DNA of 49,818 nt from Flavobacteriales bacterium (GCA_947500755.1 CANMTO010000014.1:1-49818), one strand, 5' to 3'. Counted from the first letter of the stretch, positions 17,256 through 26,335 are shown. Numbers and translations: made by a program. Notes: generated by a model not told the origin, from the sequence alone.

Positions 17256-18395
17256 CTACTGACATGCAAAAGATTCTTCGGCGCCAACAACGTTATCCCC
17301 AGGATGGTTGGAGCAAAAAAGCAGTAACCCTGTAATTGGACCTTGGCATAATTCACGCGTAGACTTTTTATCTATGGCTCTGATGTATGCTTGCGCCGCA
17401 TTCGTGTAAAAGGGTCGATAAAATCTAAGGGTCTGGCGGGAAGAGAATATTCCTACAACCCCTTTTCCATTGGTAACACTGAGGTTTGTATAGGTTGGTT
17501 TACTTTGCGATAGAGAAGAACTTGGGGCATTAACTACCATGTAATTATATAACTCTTCATGACCTCCAGTAATTGTGAATTCTATGCCTTCGAAGGTTCT
17601 ACGCGTAATGGCAGGGTCGCTGCTAACACTATTCTTCATTAAGGTGTAGAAGGTTTCGCCGTAAGCCGTGAAGGTGCGGGACTCTCCGGGTAAAATGCTT
17701 GATTCACCCAGCGTCCAATCAAAGTTGGATACCGTTTTATTGACCCCGATATATTCATTGTAAATCACCTTAAGTGAGGTGTTGACTACATAGGCGTTAC
17801 CAAAGGTATTTACCGCTGCAACACCCGCGCTTACATAAGACCCCGGATTGTTAGCGAATTTAAAGGTGAAGTTTTGGGAGTTTGACGGAGACGTTAACCC
17901 GTTTACGAGGTTTGTTTCACCTAACACGTTAAACTTACCGTTGTCTATATCGATTTCGAGTTTGTATGTAGCGTCTTTATTAAGTGAAGAGTTTAAAGCG
18001 TATGGTGGTCCTTGTTGAACTTCATTCGGCCCGGTAGGTAAGGTCTTGAAATAGTATACCTTTTGTTCAGGGCCATAGAATGCACCATTAATTTCTTTAT
18101 TCATCACTAGGGTATCCTTAAGAGCCCAGGTACGTGTGGCTAGGCCGCCAATAAATTCTGTAACCGTTGCGTTAACTTGATTGAAATAGCTTGAATCAGA
18201 AATTTGAGCTAAGTCAACGGCACTTCCAGGGCCAATAAATGCACGGGTAATTTTAATAAAATGAAGACTGTCGGCATGGTCTAACAATCCGTAAATAACA
18301 GCCGTCTCTTTATAATCTCCGATGAGATCGATTTTTTCGTTGCACGAAGAAAGGCCAAAAAGTCCAAGAAGAACTATAATTCCTAATCGTTTCAT
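17256..18395 (-). CDS. DUF4249 family lipoprotein
   Basis: A 379-residue outer-envelope lipoprotein: signal peptide RLGIIVLLGLFGLSSC with the lipobox cysteine followed by NEKIDL. The remainder is beta-rich with the DUF4249-like pattern (VIYGLLDHADSLHFIKITRAF early, EELYNYMVVN and IFSSRQTLRF later). DUF4249 proteins in Bacteroidota are often near TonB-dependent receptors; no receptor is present here. ATG 18395 is chosen since it gives the signal peptide and overlaps the FKBP stop as ATGA; an upstream extension would run into the FKBP gene. The function is unknown. Confidence 0.85.
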   Translation of the reverse strand: MKRLGIIVLLGLFGLSSCNEKIDLIGDYKETAVIYGLLDHADSLHFIKITRAFIGPGSAVDLAQISDSSYFNQVNATVTEFIGGLATRTWALKDTLVMNKEINGAFYGPEQKVYYFKTLPTGPNEVQQGPPYALNSSLNKDATYKLEIDIDNGKFNVLGETNLVNGLTSPSNSQNFTFKFANNPGSYVSAGVAAVNTFGNAYVVNTSLKVIYNEYIGVNKTVSNFDWTLGESSILPGESRTFTAYGETFYTLMKNSVSSDPAITRRTFEGIEFTITGGHEELYNYMVVNAPSSSLSQSKPTYTNLSVTNGKGVVGIFSSRQTLRFYRPFYTNAAQAYIRAIDKKSTRELCQGPITGLLLFCSNHPGDNVVGAEESFACQ

Positions 18396-19312
18396 TGGGC
18401 TTGTGGGTTTTTCGCATTTGCAGTAAAGCTTCCTTCCTTTCCTGCGGCAATTAATTCCACTAAAAAGCAAAGGGATTCTTTTCCTTGCTGTTCACCGTAC
18501 GCTAAATTCCACGGAATAAAAATTCGGTATTTACCACCCACCTTCATCTGAGGTATGGCAATTGTCCATCCTGGAATCACTCCGCCGTTCAATGCTAACG
18601 GAATAGGCTCAATATTTCCTTTACCATCTCCTTTATAAGAACTTTGAATGGTATCTCCCAAGGCAGAGGTTAAAATGTAATGAACCTTAACGTCATCGGT
18701 AGCCGAGGGTTGAGGTCCTGATCCTGGCTTGATGGTTTGCATGAGCACTCCACCCTCCAGAACTGCAATTCCTGGTATTTTTTTTGCTTTGGCCATCATG
18801 TTATTTCCGTTCGAAATGTTTAAACCGGTCATGAATTCGGTCATCATGAAGCGCATGGTATTATCTTTCATAAACATCGTGTCTCGTTTATGCAGGCCGT
18901 CTTCAAATCCTTTTTTTACCATGGCAAAATTGATTTTATCGAGTGCACCAAGTTTACGGATGTCAAAGAAGAATGCGTACCCACTCATTTTACCCATACA
19001 GAGGGATCCTTCCTTAACGTATGTGGGATTAAAGTCTTGGTATGTTGGACCGAATAGTAATTGTAGGGTATTTAAACACTCTTGTGCGGGGGTTCCATTT
19101 AAGTTTTGTTTAAAACCTTTCAAGACCAGATTCTTATCTAATTTATCAAAGGCTTCAGTCCCTGAATTAACAATCGTTTTCGCATTAATTGCTCCAAGCA
19201 CATAAGAGAGGCTATCCTTGTGGTCTTTTAGTGCTACGGTATATGTTTTTTCCTTGTTTGTACAAGAATAAAAAATTAAGACAAAGAGAGATAAATAAAG
19301 AGCGTGTTTCAT
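18392..19312 (-). CDS. FKBP-type peptidyl-prolyl isomerase lipoprotein
   Basis: A 306-residue lipoprotein: the signal ALYLSLFVLIFYSC ends in a lipobox cysteine. An N-terminal FkpA-like dimerisation region (DSLSYVLGAINAK and repeated GFxxxL helices) is followed by an FKBP domain from about residue 200 (DDVKVHYILTSALGDTIQSS, ALNGGVIPGWTIAIPQMKVG, PWNLAYGEQ). It should assist folding of exported proteins in the periplasm or at a membrane face. The FKBP core shows some departures from the usual FD and GxG residues, so catalytic activity is not certain. It is coupled by a 4-nt overlap to the DUF4249 gene. Confidence 0.9.
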   Translation of the reverse strand: MKHALYLSLFVLIFYSCTNKEKTYTVALKDHKDSLSYVLGAINAKTIVNSGTEAFDKLDKNLVLKGFKQNLNGTPAQECLNTLQLLFGPTYQDFNPTYVKEGSLCMGKMSGYAFFFDIRKLGALDKINFAMVKKGFEDGLHKRDTMFMKDNTMRFMMTEFMTGLNISNGNNMMAKAKKIPGIAVLEGGVLMQTIKPGSGPQPSATDDVKVHYILTSALGDTIQSSYKGDGKGNIEPIPLALNGGVIPGWTIAIPQMKVGGKYRIFIPWNLAYGEQQGKESLCFLVELIAAGKEGSFTANAKNPQAQ

Positions 19313-19368
19313 GTTGTAGTTCTTAAGTTGCGAAGATAAGCAATTAAATCTTGAAGAAGTAGCTAATC

Positions 19369-21804
19369 CTATCGTAAAAAGTAGATGGCATTTGCTACTT
19401 GTAATTTACCATTTTCCCAAAATCCTCTGAACAAGGGGTTATCGAAAAAGTAAACAATTTTCCCATTCCCGATGGTTTTTGAGCCAACGGTAATTGCACC
19501 ATCTTGTTTGTATTTTACCTTGTAGCCCGCAAAGCCGCTGACCCATCCATTTTTATCCGAGATTTTTTGAATAATATCCCCTTCGAACGGGTACACATCG
19601 GCGGACAGTCTCAGGGTGTAATACGTGTTATTGTAGCCAAAGGCAAGGGGGTGCGAAGGGTCTGTCTTACATTGATAAATCGCCCCAATGATGTTTTCGC
19701 TGATGCTTGAACGTTCGAGGTTGCCATAATTGCCTAATTCCGATGAAAATACTGGAGGCGCTTCTTCTACGACTTTCATTCCGTAGTCTGCTTCCATGAA
19801 ATTTGAAGCACCAGAACCCATTACAATGCAAGTTCCCCCGTTGCTCATCCACTGCTTAATCGTGGTGTTGTCATCACTTCTAAAGCCTTCAGGGATAAAG
19901 AGTACATCGAGTTGACTCAAGCCGTAGGAATCTAGGTCTCCATTACGGAGTAATTGGTGTTCTATGGCTAGATCTTGGTCCAAAAAATGCCATATTTCTC
20001 CAACGGACAAAGAAGAGGTCTCCTCATTGAACAACACGCCAATCCGCGGTTTAGTTATATTCTTAATGCTGGAAGAACCTAAATCTGTTCCAATTTCTGC
20101 CCAACCAGAAAATAATGCGGTGGCGTCTTGCTTGTATTTATTGATGATAGGAGGGACTAAGGTGGTGAGAGATTTCCCGGGATTGTCTGATTTTAGTACA
20201 AGCAGTGTTCCCTTATCGAAGTGGCCATGCGATGTTGTAAATTCTTTCTCGGTCATTGATACCTTAATGCCTGCCTTTAATAGTTCATTTAACATGCGTG
20301 AAGCGTTTAAGTTTTCCCATGGAATGGCGATCGCGTAGGGCTCTTCACTTACACTAAAGAAGGCTTGTTGTGCTGTGGTGGCAGTTTGATTCACCACGAC
20401 TGCTTTATTTATTTTAATGCATTGGATCCCGTAGGCGTAGGGTAAAGACCACGCTGTGATGTCATAGGTGAGTGAGTCGCTGAGCGCCGTTTTTTGTTCG
20501 AACAATACATTGATGAAGTTTCCTTTTGATTGATTGGTACTAATTAGCACGTCGTTTTTAAGAAGTTTAATGGTTTTATCTTGATTCGTGAAGTAGTCGA
20601 ACCCTTTGAGTTCTGTGGATTGATCCTCGAGCACCTTAGTGTATGTTATTTGGTGCTGGTCTAGGAGTTCGGTGAGTGCCTTAATGTTCGGTGACCCCCC
20701 GTAAAGCACATAGGTGTTGGGATTTTTAAGTTCAGATTTTAATTGAAATTTTTGAAATTCCGAAATCAACTTTGTATGATAATTATTAACGGTTTCTATG
20801 GTAGAAATTCCCGTGATTATATGATGTTCAATGCGATCTGCCAAGGTGAGGGTATCCCCCACGGCTGTGATTACCCCAAGCCCTGCTCTTCCCGATCCTC
20901 CTTGTTCATAGGTCATTCCAATGGCTCCATTGAAGGTGGGATAGGTATCTCCATAGGAAGGGTAGAGTAGGTCGAAAATTTCTTTTGAAAAATAAAGCCA
21001 TCCGTTTTTATCAAAGTACGAGGCATGGTTCTTACCAATGTGCTTTTGAAAGTCTCGTTGCCAATTCGTTATGACTTCATGGTAGGGTTCTGCTGCCGGA
21101 GGAAAATAATAGGGTTCATTCATGCCTTGTTCATGAAAATCTACATGCACATGAGGTAACCATTGGTTGTACGCCTTAACGCGTTGTTGAGATTCAACTT
21201 GCGTAAGCCATGCCCAATCTCGGTTGAGGTCGAATAGGTAATGATTTGGTCGTCCATCGGGCCAAGTTTCATCATGCTCTGCACTTTGCACATGCACTTG
21301 CTCGGTATGGTTATGGTACTGTTTGAAGTAATTTACATAGCGGTCTCTCCCGTCAGGATTCAAGCAAGGATCCATAATGACTAAGGTGTTTTCTAAACGC
21401 TGAGCCTCAGTGCTTACAAGGCGATAGGCGGTTTCCATAGCCGCTTCGGTTCCACAACTTTCATTCCCGTGAACGTTGTAGCTAAGCCAGGCGATTGATA
21501 CGTTTTCGGATGGATCGTTTTTTAAGTGATTTATGCGAATAGTTTCCAAGGATTTAATGTTCTTTTCTGAACTAATAAACACCAGTATTAGCGGACGGCC
21601 TTCGTTGGTATAACCATAGGTTTCAAGGTTAACCTGCAAGGGATAACGCTGTTGAAGCGCTTCGAAAAACTGAATAACCTCGTGGTGTCTTGAAAAATCT
21701 GTTCCAGAATGGTAATATTTGTTCAGTGGTGAGGGCATGCTCACAAGTTGAGCCGAAACAAGCGTTACGCTAAAAATAATAAGTCCGAAAAGGAAATTCT
21801 TCAT
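19369..21804 (-). CDS. Secreted M14 family zinc carboxypeptidase
   Basis: An 811-residue protein with a signal peptide (FLFGLIIFSVTLVSA) and an M14 carboxypeptidase domain. The zinc ligands are in HGNE (H112, E115), followed by DPCLNPDGRDR and the third ligand in HVHVDFHEQG near residue 217; EQGGSGRAG matches the region carrying the catalytic glutamate. The C-terminal half after residue 480 contains a Rossmann-like glutamine-amidotransferase-like region (VLFNEETSS, LDVLFIPEGFRS, CIVMGSGASNFME) seen in M14 proteins of Bacteroidota. It is likely to degrade peptides outside the cytoplasm. No T9SS sorting domain is visible at the C-terminus. Confidence 0.92.
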   Translation of the reverse strand: MKNFLFGLIIFSVTLVSAQLVSMPSPLNKYYHSGTDFSRHHEVIQFFEALQQRYPLQVNLETYGYTNEGRPLILVFISSEKNIKSLETIRINHLKNDPSENVSIAWLSYNVHGNESCGTEAAMETAYRLVSTEAQRLENTLVIMDPCLNPDGRDRYVNYFKQYHNHTEQVHVQSAEHDETWPDGRPNHYLFDLNRDWAWLTQVESQQRVKAYNQWLPHVHVDFHEQGMNEPYYFPPAAEPYHEVITNWQRDFQKHIGKNHASYFDKNGWLYFSKEIFDLLYPSYGDTYPTFNGAIGMTYEQGGSGRAGLGVITAVGDTLTLADRIEHHIITGISTIETVNNYHTKLISEFQKFQLKSELKNPNTYVLYGGSPNIKALTELLDQHQITYTKVLEDQSTELKGFDYFTNQDKTIKLLKNDVLISTNQSKGNFINVLFEQKTALSDSLTYDITAWSLPYAYGIQCIKINKAVVVNQTATTAQQAFFSVSEEPYAIAIPWENLNASRMLNELLKAGIKVSMTEKEFTTSHGHFDKGTLLVLKSDNPGKSLTTLVPPIINKYKQDATALFSGWAEIGTDLGSSSIKNITKPRIGVLFNEETSSLSVGEIWHFLDQDLAIEHQLLRNGDLDSYGLSQLDVLFIPEGFRSDDNTTIKQWMSNGGTCIVMGSGASNFMEADYGMKVVEEAPPVFSSELGNYGNLERSSISENIIGAIYQCKTDPSHPLAFGYNNTYYTLRLSADVYPFEGDIIQKISDKNGWVSGFAGYKVKYKQDGAITVGSKTIGNGKIVYFFDNPLFRGFWENGKLQVANAIYFLR

Positions 21805-21846
21805 ACAATCAAATTGACTGTAAAGCTACAAAAACGTGCTAAGAAA

Positions 21847-24381
21847 TTATAGTACGCCCTTTACACGCAAGAATTCATCCAAGGACTCAATATCCCCAAA
21901 GAGTACTTCTCTTGCTTTGCTGCCCTGAAATGAACCAATAATGCCCATGGCTTCCAATTGGTCTACGATCCGACCTGCTCGATTGTATCCCAGTTTTAAT
22001 TTTCGTTGCAACAGTGAGGCAGAACCTTGTTGATTCATTACAACGATGCGCGCAGAATCAACAAACATGGGGTCAATTTCATTCATATCCATTTCACCGC
22101 TGCTTTCTCCTCCTTCAGGAACATATTCTGGAAGTAGGAATGCACTCGGATACGCTCGTTGATCTCCAACGAATTCGCAAATTTCTTCCACCTCAGGGGT
22201 GTCTACAAATCCGCACTGTAAACGAATCATGTCTGAACCGGTAGAGATTAACATGTCTCCACGTCCAATTAATTGGTCAGCACCCGAAGCGTCTAGAATC
22301 GTTCTAGAATCGATTTTCGACAATACTCTAAATGCAATACGCGCCGGGAAGTTTGCTTTAATCATCCCGGTAATTACGTTTACCGAAGGTCGTTGAGTAG
22401 CTACGATGAGGTGAATTCCAATGGCTCGAGCGAGCTGTGCAATCCGCGCAATCGGATGTTCTACTTCCTTGCCTGCCGTCATGATGAGGTCCGCAAACTC
22501 ATCGATTAATACAATGATATAGGGTAAATAATGATGTCCTTTTTCAGGATTTAATTTACGCCCAATGAATTTAGCATTGTATTCTTTGATGGTTCGAACT
22601 CCAGCATTTTTAAGCAGTTCATACCGATCATCCATCTCAATACAAAGCGAGTTGAGGGTATTTACCACCTTAGAGGTGTCCACGATGATGGCATCCCCTT
22701 CCCCTGGAAGTTTCGCTAGAAAATGGCGCTCAATTTTATTGTATAAGGTGAGTTCAACCTTCTTAGGATCCACCAATACAAATTTTACTTGTGCTGGATG
22801 TTTTTTGTAAAGCAGGGATACTAAAATAGCATTTAATCCTACCGATTTCCCTTGACCTGTAGCTCCAGCAACGAGCAGGTGGGGCATTTTAGTTAAGTCA
22901 AATACAAAGGTTTCGTTGGTGATCGTTTTCCCCATGACAATCGGCAATTCTCCGTCGAAATTTTGAAATTTCTCAGAGGCGATTAAGGAGCGCATACTCA
23001 CCATTTCTGGTTTAGAATTCGGAACTTCAATCCCTATGGTTCCTTTGCCTGGGATCGGTGCAATAATCCGTATTCCCAATGCCGAAAGACTTAAAGCAAT
23101 GTCGTCCTCAAGGTTTTTAATTTTTGCAATGCGAACTCCCGGGGCAGGGATGATTTCATACAGGGTAACGGTAGGTCCAACCGTTGCTTTAATTTTTGCA
23201 ATGTCGATTTTATAGTGGGCAAGTGTTTCTACGATGCGGTCTTTATTGCTCTCTAATTCCTCCTTGGTAACAGAAGCACCACCATTTCCGCCATATTCTT
23301 TTAACAATTCAATGGGAGGAAGCACGTAGGATTCGAGGTCCATTTTCGGATCATACAAGCCAAATTCACTAACCAAGTCATCTGCGGTAGTATCGGCATT
23401 TGGATTTTTCACCGATACAGGTATTTCTACTTCTTCCGTTGGGTTAATTTCTAATTCCAAGTCAATCGATGGTTCTTGTTTGGATTTATCGAGGAAGGTA
23501 ATCTCAAGTTCTGAGTCATCAATAAGCTCTTCCTCTTCTTCAGCTAGGGCTTCGCCGAAGTGAACAGGTTTAGAAACGAGGTCTTCAGTTATTTCGTTTT
23601 CTTTAATGGGATTAACAACCTTCATTGAATTATAGGGTTTCTCGGAAGGCGATTCTTTGTCCTCGTTGATATCAAAATAATCACCATTTAAATTGGATGG
23701 TTTGATTCGATCAAAAACTGCTTCGTAATTGGGGTTAAAGAGTAGCGTAACCGTGACATACAGCAACACTAAATGAAGAATAAAGGTTGGGATTCCACCA
23801 ATGGTAAGGGAAAGCCATTCATTAATAAAGAAGCCAAATGTGCCTCCTCCGAAATTGATATACTCATGGAAATACCCAAGAAAGATAGACCCCCACACCA
23901 TAAAGCTCAGCGTGATTAGGGTCGTGCGTAAAATCGGCAGTAATTCCACGTTAAATAGCAGTCGCACACCGAGTAAAAATCCAAGTAAACTAAGTCCAAT
24001 GGATGAAATCCCAAAGCTATTGTATATCAGTGCGTGACTGCACCAGGCACCAAATTTACCTAACCAATTGTCGGGGGCTGGAACATTGTTATTAAAAATG
24101 TACTCAAAAAAACCGTAGCCTAGCACGGAATCTTGATCTGCTTTCCAGGTTAGGAAGTAAGAAATACAGGCGAAAAAAAGGAAGATACTGGAAAGGGTAA
24201 GAAGGGCGCCAAGCGAAGTAATTACACGTTTAGAAGTAACAAAACCTTTGGGTTTTTCTGACTTTGGTTTCGCCTCTTTCTTTGGTTTCGCCTCAGTGGG
24301 TTTCTCTTTTTTAGGCGCGGGTCCCGGATTGTTGTATTGTGTTTCCTCTTCTTCGTAAGGAATGTATTCGTTATCTCGCAT
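21847..24381 (-). CDS. ftsK: DNA translocase FtsK
   Basis: FtsK pumps DNA at the division septum and helps resolve chromosomes. The 844-residue protein has a charged N-terminus, four hydrophobic helices (for example VITSLGALLTLSSIFLFFAC), an acidic linker, and the motor with Walker A GATGQGKSVGLNAIL and Walker B IIVLIDEFADLI. The gamma winged-helix domain is at the end (SASLLQRKLKLGYNRAGRIV). The start is ATG 24381, giving RDNEYIPYEEEE; a GTG five codons upstream is less likely. A TACTTTCG box, close to the -7 consensus, lies about 20 nt before this ATG. Confidence 0.97.
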   Translation of the reverse strand: MRDNEYIPYEEEETQYNNPGPAPKKEKPTEAKPKKEAKPKSEKPKGFVTSKRVITSLGALLTLSSIFLFFACISYFLTWKADQDSVLGYGFFEYIFNNNVPAPDNWLGKFGAWCSHALIYNSFGISSIGLSLLGFLLGVRLLFNVELLPILRTTLITLSFMVWGSIFLGYFHEYINFGGGTFGFFINEWLSLTIGGIPTFILHLVLLYVTVTLLFNPNYEAVFDRIKPSNLNGDYFDINEDKESPSEKPYNSMKVVNPIKENEITEDLVSKPVHFGEALAEEEEELIDDSELEITFLDKSKQEPSIDLELEINPTEEVEIPVSVKNPNADTTADDLVSEFGLYDPKMDLESYVLPPIELLKEYGGNGGASVTKEELESNKDRIVETLAHYKIDIAKIKATVGPTVTLYEIIPAPGVRIAKIKNLEDDIALSLSALGIRIIAPIPGKGTIGIEVPNSKPEMVSMRSLIASEKFQNFDGELPIVMGKTITNETFVFDLTKMPHLLVAGATGQGKSVGLNAILVSLLYKKHPAQVKFVLVDPKKVELTLYNKIERHFLAKLPGEGDAIIVDTSKVVNTLNSLCIEMDDRYELLKNAGVRTIKEYNAKFIGRKLNPEKGHHYLPYIIVLIDEFADLIMTAGKEVEHPIARIAQLARAIGIHLIVATQRPSVNVITGMIKANFPARIAFRVLSKIDSRTILDASGADQLIGRGDMLISTGSDMIRLQCGFVDTPEVEEICEFVGDQRAYPSAFLLPEYVPEGGESSGEMDMNEIDPMFVDSARIVVMNQQGSASLLQRKLKLGYNRAGRIVDQLEAMGIIGSFQGSKAREVLFGDIESLDEFLRVKGVL

Positions 24382-24466
24382 TTTGGGGTAAAACACGAAA
24401 GTAAGAAAAGGGTTACGTTCTAATCAGGACCAACGTGAATTCTTTACACAGCAAGGTGTTAACTAC

Positions 24467-25093
24467 CTATGGCTTGGACAGTTCTTCCATGAATTCTTCG
24501 ATGCTTACCAGTTTATACCCCGTGGGTACCATAAAAAGCGTCAAGGGAGGATCTATTCGTTTGAATTCGGTTAAGGTGTATTGAAACATGCCCTCGTCGG
24601 TTGGAATGTAATATTCAACCACTAATCCAGGAAAGTTTGTATAGGCGCTCCCATACATGGCAGGAATATTTTTTAGGTAATAAAAAAAGAATTTTTTATC
24701 GATATCTTTAAAGGTAACGCTCAGTTTTTTCGCTTTCATTCCGGCGATGCGTTTAGACCCTAGTTTCTTTTTAAACGAATACGACAGGGTTGTATCTTGG
24801 TACTTGGTATAATTCGTTCGGATGGCGTACTTGCCTTTGGTGGTTTCGAGAAGCAGGTAAGATTTTTCTTTGATTAAATGTTTGATTAACTCTTGTTTCC
24901 CCATGTTAGAGGAGAAATTAACTACGTTAAGCAAGCTGTCTTTCGCATAGATAAGCATGTGTTCTTGGACAGAGTCCATCGGTATTATGCGCTGGGCTTT
25001 GAACAATAATTCTCCGGAGAAAGGCAGGTGTTTTTTTTGTGCGATTATGGTTACCGACCAAAGGAAACTAAAAAGGAAGACCGTAAATTTCAT
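24467..25093 (-). CDS. Secreted GLPGLI-like protein of unknown function
   Basis: A 208-residue protein with a signal peptide (FTVFLFSFLWSVTIIA). It resembles GLPGLI-type small exported proteins of Bacteroidota, which have a central beta-rich fold and a short Gly/Pro motif; here FPGLVVEYYIP at about residue 155 occupies that place. Lysine-rich KKLGSKRIAGMKAKKL precedes it. There are no catalytic residues that I can name, and the match to the family is weak. The neighbours are an L,D-transpeptidase (59 nt upstream) and ftsK downstream, so a cell-envelope role is possible but inferred. Confidence 0.6.
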   Translation of the reverse strand: MKFTVFLFSFLWSVTIIAQKKHLPFSGELLFKAQRIIPMDSVQEHMLIYAKDSLLNVVNFSSNMGKQELIKHLIKEKSYLLLETTKGKYAIRTNYTKYQDTTLSYSFKKKLGSKRIAGMKAKKLSVTFKDIDKKFFFYYLKNIPAMYGSAYTNFPGLVVEYYIPTDEGMFQYTLTEFKRIDPPLTLFMVPTGYKLVSIEEFMEELSKP

Positions 25094-25152
25094 GTGTCAA
25101 AGGTAATAATCAATTGCTGCGTTCAACAACTTAAGGTTGTTTTTGGACAGAT

Positions 25153-25611
25153 TTATGGTAGAATTTCAATGGGACAGCCATTCTCCACGGCATCGTAAAG
25201 CTCATCGATTTCAGGATTCGTGAGTGCAATGCAACCCAAGGTCCAATCGTTCCATCGGTGAAATTTACCGACCCAGCCGTATTTTTGTCCGTGGATTAAT
25301 ACATCACAGCCATAGCCAACATCTATTCCTTTGTGATAGGCGCTCCATGTACGTTTCGTAATTCGGAACTGTCCTTCTGGGGTAAGGTGGTCACCACATT
25401 TTTTTTTTGCATCCAACCCGTTCTTGCTGATGGAGACTGAATAACTGGCAATAATTTTACCTTGGTAGTACAATTTAAGAACGTGGTCGGATTTATAGAC
25501 CACGATTTTATCAGCTTTTTGACCGGGAGTTAATTGCTGTTCGGGAAGAAAGTAATATGTAAGCAAGGTTATAAGTGAACCAAATCCAAAAAGCTTTAAA
25601 ATCCTTTTCAT
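25153..25611 (-). CDS. L,D-transpeptidase (YkuD domain)
   Basis: A 152-residue protein with an N-terminal hydrophobic anchor (LFGFGSLITLLTYYFL) and a YkuD catalytic domain. The active site is H in LIHGQKYG and Cys in WTLGCIALTN, with the wide spacing of the subfamily that has GCIA where most have GCIR. These enzymes make or edit peptidoglycan cross-links or attach proteins to it in the periplasm. The HGQKYGWVGKFHRWNDW stretch is typical of small family members. The gene starts 44 nt after the SKYDA-repeat gene stop, on the same strand. Confidence 0.9.
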   Translation of the reverse strand: MKRILKLFGFGSLITLLTYYFLPEQQLTPGQKADKIVVYKSDHVLKLYYQGKIIASYSVSISKNGLDAKKKCGDHLTPEGQFRITKRTWSAYHKGIDVGYGCDVLIHGQKYGWVGKFHRWNDWTLGCIALTNPEIDELYDAVENGCPIEILP

Positions 25612-25655
25612 AGCTTATCAAACAAGCTTTTCGACGATGGTTACATTTCCCTCTT

Positions 25656-25988
25656 TTAATACATCAAACTTTTTTTACTGCTTGTTCTCCATTGCGCATC
25701 ATACTTACTGTCAGTAAAGTAGATAATGAGATCTGCATCATACTTGCTGTCGCAAAAGTAGATTTTCTTTTTGGCGTCGTATTTCGACGAAACAAAGTAC
25801 CATAATCCCTTGTTGTCGGTCGCGTCATATTTCGATGAACATTTGTAGACCACTAAATCTGCATCATATTTTGAAGATGCAACGTACACCTTCACGTCGG
25901 CATCGTATTTAGAATCTACGGAGTAAACGGTCTGGGTAAAGGCATGGAGGCAAAGGAAAAGACCTAGGATTAAGCAAAGTTTTTTCAT
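25656..25988 (-). CDS. Small secreted SKYDA-repeat protein (DUF6150-like)
   Basis: A 110-residue protein with a signal peptide (LCLILGLFLCLHAFTQ). The mature part consists of six copies of SKYDA at residues 26, 39, 52, 68, 81 and 94, spaced 13, 13, 16, 13 and 13 residues. Each copy is followed by a short strand with an aromatic or hydrophobic core (VKVYVA, LVVYKC, LWYFV, KIYFC, LIIYF). The pattern recalls the DUF6150 family, which I remember as having a 7-crossing knotted fold; I have not verified this. Two cysteines end repeats 2 and 4. A TATCTTTA box (26004-26011, minus strand) sits 15 nt upstream of the ATG. Function unknown. Confidence 0.7.
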   Translation of the reverse strand: MKKLCLILGLFLCLHAFTQTVYSVDSKYDADVKVYVASSKYDADLVVYKCSSKYDATDNKGLWYFVSSKYDAKKKIYFCDSKYDADLIIYFTDSKYDAQWRTSSKKSLMY

Positions 25989-26096
25989 GATGATTATTTT
26001 GGATAAAGATAAAAAATTTCACTATAGTTATAGTCGGCACAAAATACGTTGTCCTGCTACGGCGGATAAACTTCTCGCCCATTAAAAATTGAACAT

Positions 26097-26126
26097 AAAA
26101 AAACCCTGACATTTATCGTCAGGGTT
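26097..26126 (-). terminator. Rho-independent terminator of tRNA-Ala
   Basis: On the minus strand AACCCTGAC and GTCAGGGTT pair perfectly over 9 bp around a 7-nt loop, beginning 1 nt after the tRNA discriminator base and ending in a run of seven T. This is a strong intrinsic terminator. Confidence 0.88.
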
Positions 26127-26127
26127 G

Positions 26128-26201
26128 TGGAGAAGATCGGGCTCGAACCGACGACCTCTTGACTGCCAGTCAAGCGCTCTAGCCAACTGAGCTACATCCC
26201 C
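26128..26201 (-). tRNA. tRNA-Ala (anticodon GGC)
   Basis: A 74-nt cloverleaf fits on the minus strand. The acceptor arms are GGGGATG and CTTCTCC with one T-T mismatch, and they hold the G3-U70 pair that identifies alanine tRNAs. The D-stem is GCTC/GAGC, the anticodon stem CTTGA/TCAAG surrounds the loop CTGGCAG, whose anticodon GGC reads GCC/GCU, and the T-loop is TTCGAGC. The discriminator is A and CCA is not encoded, so it needs a CCA-adding enzyme and RNase Z-type trimming. It is followed by a strong terminator. Confidence 0.95.
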
Positions 26202-26256
26202 ATTAAATTTGAATCACATTCGGTCTAGTTCCGCGACTGCGGAAAGCTACATCCCC
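26202..26256 (-). repeat. 12-nt duplication of the tRNA-Ala 5' end with a 43-nt palindromic insert
   Basis: The first 12 nt of tRNA-Ala (GGGGATGTAGCT) are repeated exactly at 26245-26256, directly after the tRNA promoter. The 43 nt between the copies contain a perfect hairpin, TTCCGC-AGTC-GCGGAA (26229-26244). Only 12 nt match, so this is not a tRNA. It looks like an inserted small palindromic element with a duplicated flank, or a duplication remnant. Confidence 0.65.
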
Positions 26257-26266
26257 GCGGTGGGTG

Positions 26267-26297
26267 CGAATATACAGCCTTTCGCCTAATCCTGAAA
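26267..26297 (-). promoter_or_regulatory. Promoter for tRNA-Ala
   Basis: On the minus strand TATATTCG (26267-26274) resembles the TAnnTTTG -7 box with one mismatch, and TTTC lies 19 nt upstream (26294-26297) in the -33 position. Initiation would be close to the first, truncated copy of the tRNA end at 26256, so the real tRNA has a leader of about 60 nt to be removed by RNase P. Confidence 0.5.
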
Positions 26298-26327
26298 GTT
26301 TTCTTTTCGTTAGGTGGTCAACTTTTG

Positions 26328-26335
26328 TATCTTTG
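26328..26335 (+). promoter_or_regulatory. Promoter -7 box for the arginase-argS operon
   Basis: TATCTTTG is an exact TAnnTTTG match ending 27 nt before ATG 26363. Since transcription should start near 26342, an earlier ATG at 26264 cannot be used, and this fixes the arginase start. Confidence 0.65.

Noticed and set aside
26055-26085. Possible degenerate repeat containing tgctacggcggat between the SKYDA gene and tRNA terminator
   Set aside because: It has no clear partner within the window, so it cannot be called a repeat from this sequence alone.
26202-26256. Second tRNA gene upstream of tRNA-Ala
   Set aside because: Only 12 nt match the tRNA; no D, anticodon or T arms can be formed.
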